From Reddybacter sp041622675 (GTDB lineage Bacteria > Pseudomonadota > Gammaproteobacteria > Pseudomonadales > Porticoccaceae), in the NCBI GenBank assembly GCA_041622675.1, contig JBFJYH010000080.1, positions 1-6,773 on the forward strand: a stretch of DNA of 6,773 nt, read 5' to 3'. Made by a program: the position numbers and the translations under genes. The notes beneath the pieces were generated by a model that was not told the DNA's origin, made no database searches, and worked only from the letters and a program-made list of their open reading frames with translations. Shown piece by piece: positions 4,887 through 6,773 of the stretch; the first letter of the stretch is position 1, and each line of letters begins with the position of its first letter.

Positions 4887-5459
4887 ATGAGTGAAGTAAA
4901 AGAAGTCCCTGAAGTCACGTTCAAAACCCGTGTTCGCGATGAGTCTATTGCAGGTGAAAACCCCTATCGCTGGGAAGATAAAACCAGCCAATCTATTTTT
5001 GCCGGCAAAAAAGTTGTGGTTTTTTCACTGCCCGGAGCATTCACTCCAACCTGCTCATCTAACCACTTGCCGCGCTACGATGAACTTTTTGAAGAATTTA
5101 AAGCACAGGGTGTGGATGAAATTATCTGTGTTTCCGTGAACGATGCTTTCGTTATGTTCAAGTGGGGCAGAGAGCTAGGTAATCAAAATATTACCCTGCT
5201 GCCCGATGGCAACGGTGAATTTACTGAAAAAATGGGCATGTTGGTCGAAAAATCAAATCTGGGTTTTGGTAAACGCTCCTGGCGCTACTCTATGCTGGTT
5301 AACGACGGCAAGATTGAAAAGCTATTTTCAGAAGCTGGCTTTTCTAACAACTGCGAGACTGACCCCTTTGAAGTCTCGGATGCCGACACTATGCTGGCTT
5401 ATCTGAAAGGTGAACAGGCAGCGGGCGTGTCTGCACCACGTAAAGCCTTCGAGGGCTAG
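4887..5459 (+). CDS. Prx5/PrxII-type peroxiredoxin without a glutaredoxin domain
   Basis: A 190-residue cytoplasmic thiol peroxidase that reduces hydrogen peroxide and organic hydroperoxides. The active site is PGAFTPTC at 49-56, with peroxidatic C56 and the catalytic Pro and Thr in place. The conserved Arg is R132 in GFGKRSWRYSMLV. The family block LPDGNGEFTEKMGMLV spans 105-120. C81 in CVSVND lies 25 residues after C56, the spacing of the resolving cysteine in plant PrxII; a third cysteine, C156, is also present. The N-terminus (VTFKTRVRD) and the block DADTML (165-170) match the peroxiredoxin half of Haemophilus/Vibrio Prx-Grx hybrids, but the chain ends about 20 residues later, so glutaredoxin or another reductant must act in trans. 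The start is secure: GGAG (4877-4880) lies six bases before ATG. The gene is monocistronic, diverges from lemA and ends before a strong terminator. The region shows no convincing OxyR site. Confidence 0.93.
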   Translation: MSEVKEVPEVTFKTRVRDESIAGENPYRWEDKTSQSIFAGKKVVVFSLPGAFTPTCSSNHLPRYDELFEEFKAQGVDEIICVSVNDAFVMFKWGRELGNQNITLLPDGNGEFTEKMGMLVEKSNLGFGKRSWRYSMLVNDGKIEKLFSEAGFSNNCETDPFEVSDADTMLAYLKGEQAAGVSAPRKAFEG

Positions 5460-5491
5460 TCTTGGTCGTTGCCTGCGAAGCGTGACGAGAA

Positions 5492-5517
5492 CAGCTGCTA
5501 CTGATCAGTTGCAGCTG
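5492..5517. repeat. 26-bp near-perfect palindrome downstream of the peroxiredoxin gene
   Basis: CAGCTGC (5492-5498) and GCAGCTG (5511-5517) flank ACTGATCAGT (5500-5509), itself a perfect palindrome. The only break in 26 bp of symmetry is the T5499/T5510 pair. In RNA it would fold as a stem of seven pairs, a U-U mismatch and three more pairs capped by GAUC. It sits 32 bases after the peroxiredoxin stop and 15 bases before the terminator stem, with no T-run of its own. It may protect the mRNA 3' end or bind a protein. Confidence 0.6.
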
Positions 5518-5532
5518 ATAACTCGTTGATAC

Positions 5533-5566
5533 AAACGCCTATAGAGTTGTGCTCTATAGGCGTTTT
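5533..5566 (+). terminator. Strong intrinsic terminator of the peroxiredoxin gene
   Basis: A perfect 14-bp stem, AAACGCCTATAGAG (5533-5546) with CTCTATAGGCGTTT (5552-5565), closes a five-base TTGTG loop and runs into TTTT (5563-5566), then ACTTTGTT. It lies 73 bases after the peroxiredoxin stop and has the form of a rho-independent terminator for rightward transcription. Because the outer A-T pairs supply a short T-run on the other strand too, it may also stop leftward transcripts leaving ettA. Confidence 0.88.
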
Positions 5567-5600
5567 ACTTTGTTGAGTAAAATACAGTAAAGCAATCCTG

Positions 5601-5645
5601 AGTGACGGCCTTTAGTCGCTAGCGCCCAATTTTATCGGGCGTTTT
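5601..5645 (+). terminator. Tandem hairpins, second one T-tailed (second terminator)
   Basis: The first hairpin pairs AGTGAC (5601-5606) with GTCGCT (5615-5620). The second pairs GCGCCC (5622-5627) with GGGCGT (5637-5642) around AATTTTATC and ends in TTTT (5642-5645). Each has one G-U pair that works only in plus-strand RNA; on the other strand it would be C-A. They therefore look selected for rightward transcripts, as a back-up terminator after the peroxiredoxin gene or the end of a small RNA. On the minus strand the GC stem lacks a T-run, so it is a poor ettA terminator. Confidence 0.5.
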
Positions 5646-5686
5646 CAAGAAAAGCCTGACGATCGAAATTGATTAAGCCGTGTCCC

Positions 5687-6773
5687 TCAATGTTTTAGCG
5701 CTTTGTGTTTGACGCGTTTGGGCTGGGCATCTTGGCCCTTACGGGCGACCAAATCGTCGTGATATTCACTGTAATTACCTTCGAAAAACACCACTTCGCT
5801 GTCGCCCTCAAAGGCGATGATATGGGTGGCGATGCGGTCGAGAAACCAGCGATCGTGAGAGATAACCAGTACACAGCCGGGAAAGGCCAGGGTGGCTTCT
5901 TCAAGCGCACGCAGGGTTTCCACATCGAGATCGTTGGACGGCTCGTCGAGCAGCAATACATTGGCTGCTTGTTTTAAGGTGTTCGCTAAATGCAGACGAC
6001 CGCGTTCACCACCGGATAAGTCCCCGACCCGTTTTTGCTGGTCCGAGCCTTTAAAGTTAAAGCGCCCGGCATAGGCGCGAGAATTCACTTCGTAGTCGCC
6101 GATGTGGAGAATATCTTGGCCATCGGAAATGGCCTCCCAAACCGACTGGTCGTCGTCGAGGTTTTCGCGACCCTGTTCGACCACGGCCAGCTTGACGGTT
6201 TCACCGAGGGTGATTGAACCGCTGTCGGGTTGTTCGACACCGTCGATCATACGAAACAGAGTCGACTTGCCCGCGCCGTTACCGCCAACGATACCGACAA
6301 TGGCACCCTTGGGAATACTTAACGACAAGTCATCGATCAATAGCGAGTCGCCGAAACTTTTACTGAGGTGTTCAATTTCAATCACCTTATCGCCGAGGCG
6401 GGGTCCGGGTGGGATATAAATCTCGTTGGTTTCATTGCGGGTTTGGAATTCACGGCTGTTCATTTCTTCAAAGCGTTGTAGCCGTGCCTTGTTCTTAGCT
6501 TGGCGTGCCTTGGGGTTTTTGCGAACCCAGTCGAGTTCTTGCTTGATAGCCTTGTAGTGGGCGGCCTCGCCTTTTTTCTCTTGCTCAAGGCGAGCTTCTT
6601 TTGTTTCGAGCCAGGTGGTGTAGTTGCCCTCGTAGGGGATGCCGTGGCCCCGGTCGAGCTCAAGTATCCAGCCCGCGACATTGTCGAGGAAGTAGCGGTC
6701 GTGGGTTACGGCGACGACAGTGCCCTCAAAATTGTGTAGAAACTGCTCAAGCCAGTGTACGGATTCCGCATCG
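5687..6773 (-). CDS. ettA: Energy-dependent translational throttle protein EttA, partial (N-terminus beyond the right edge)
   Basis: An ABC-F ATPase that binds the ribosomal E site and gates early elongation according to the ATP/ADP ratio. The gene continues past the right edge; 361 of roughly 555 residues are visible, in one unbroken frame whose first full codon is GAT at 6772-6770. The fragment opens at DAESVHWLEQFL, just after Walker B of the first cassette, with its H-loop in VTHDRYFLDN. The linker/arm follows, including ELDWVRKNPKARQAKNKARL, matching the EttA P-site-tRNA-interacting motif region. The second cassette is complete: Walker A GGNGAGKST (fragment residues 163-171), signature LSGGERGRLHLA (252-263), Walker B LLLDEPSNDLD (273-283), and H-loop ISHDRWFLD (304-312). 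GGNGAGKST replaces the GPNGAGKST of E. coli, and DEPS replaces DEPT; both are conservative. The C-terminus, PKRVKHKALKH, matches the EttA ending. The Met at 6463 is internal (residue 104), not a start. Confidence 0.95.
   Translation of the reverse strand, partial: DAESVHWLEQFLHNFEGTVVAVTHDRYFLDNVAGWILELDRGHGIPYEGNYTTWLETKEARLEQEKKGEAAHYKAIKQELDWVRKNPKARQAKNKARLQRFEEMNSREFQTRNETNEIYIPPGPRLGDKVIEIEHLSKSFGDSLLIDDLSLSIPKGAIVGIVGGNGAGKSTLFRMIDGVEQPDSGSITLGETVKLAVVEQGRENLDDDQSVWEAISDGQDILHIGDYEVNSRAYAGRFNFKGSDQQKRVGDLSGGERGRLHLANTLKQAANVLLLDEPSNDLDVETLRALEEATLAFPGCVLVISHDRWFLDRIATHIIAFEGDSEVVFFEGNYSEYHDDLVARKGQDAQPKRVKHKALKH

Noticed and set aside
5687..6463. A short single-cassette ABC gene starting at the ATG at 6463, or a truncated ettA
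   Set aside because: The frame stays open upstream and encodes the EttA arm and the end of the first cassette, so this Met is internal.
6460..6681. Minus-strand frame of 73 codons near the right edge
   Set aside because: It is an out-of-frame reading of ettA; the real ettA frame continues without interruption to the window edge.
6500..6739. Plus-strand open frame opposite ettA
   Set aside because: Antisense shadow of a conserved coding region, with no ribosome binding site or family resemblance.
1..6773. CRISPR array, tRNA, rRNA, insertion sequence, phage or defence system
   Set aside because: No spaced repeat array, cloverleaf, transposase, terminal inverted repeat or defence-type gene set is visible.

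Overview
The window is a stretch of ordinary chromosomal DNA from a proteobacterium, most likely a gammaproteobacterium. The evidence for this is a full AmtB ammonium channel, a Prx5-type peroxiredoxin, a DUF4404 protein of the kind common in Pseudomonas and marine gammaproteobacteria, and an EttA that closely follows the E. coli protein. Base composition is mixed, roughly balanced in GC, with AT-richer intergenic regions. I see no insertion sequence, phage gene, tRNA, rRNA or CRISPR array. A marine lineage such as the Cellvibrionales is a guess from family resemblance only.

Layout, left to right. (1) Bases 2-1059, plus strand: the last 48 codons of an ABC-transporter ATPase overlap by one base (TAATG) with a BtuF-like periplasmic binding protein, so this is the tail of a cobalamin/corrinoid-type import operon. 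(2) Bases 1094-2404, minus strand: amtB, alone, with no glnK beside it in the window. (3) Bases 2405-2734: an AT-rich divergent intergenic region with a 23-bp-phased direct repeat whose units resemble NtrC sites. (4) Bases 2735-3004, plus strand: a small DUF4404 protein. (5) Bases 3030-4596, minus strand: a two-gene unit, lemA followed 28 bases later by a membrane-anchored GIDE-domain protein with a textbook EF-hand calcium loop. (6) Bases 4597-4886: a divergent control region with a 22-bp dyad and a cluster of three GATC sites. (7) Bases 4887-5459, plus strand: a peroxiredoxin with a good ribosome binding site and a very strong terminator. (8) Bases 5460-5686: a hairpin-dense intergenic region. 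(9) Bases 5687-6773, minus strand: the C-terminal two-thirds of ettA, running off the right edge.

The genes fall into separate housekeeping themes: vitamin B12-type uptake, ammonium uptake, peroxide detoxification and translational gating. The least understood part is the lemA-GIDE pair. LemA and GIDE proteins are recognised neighbours in bacteria but their biochemical role is unsettled. The EF-hand in this copy suggests a calcium-responsive membrane module. It is the best candidate here for an under-described system, but it rests on sequence motifs alone.
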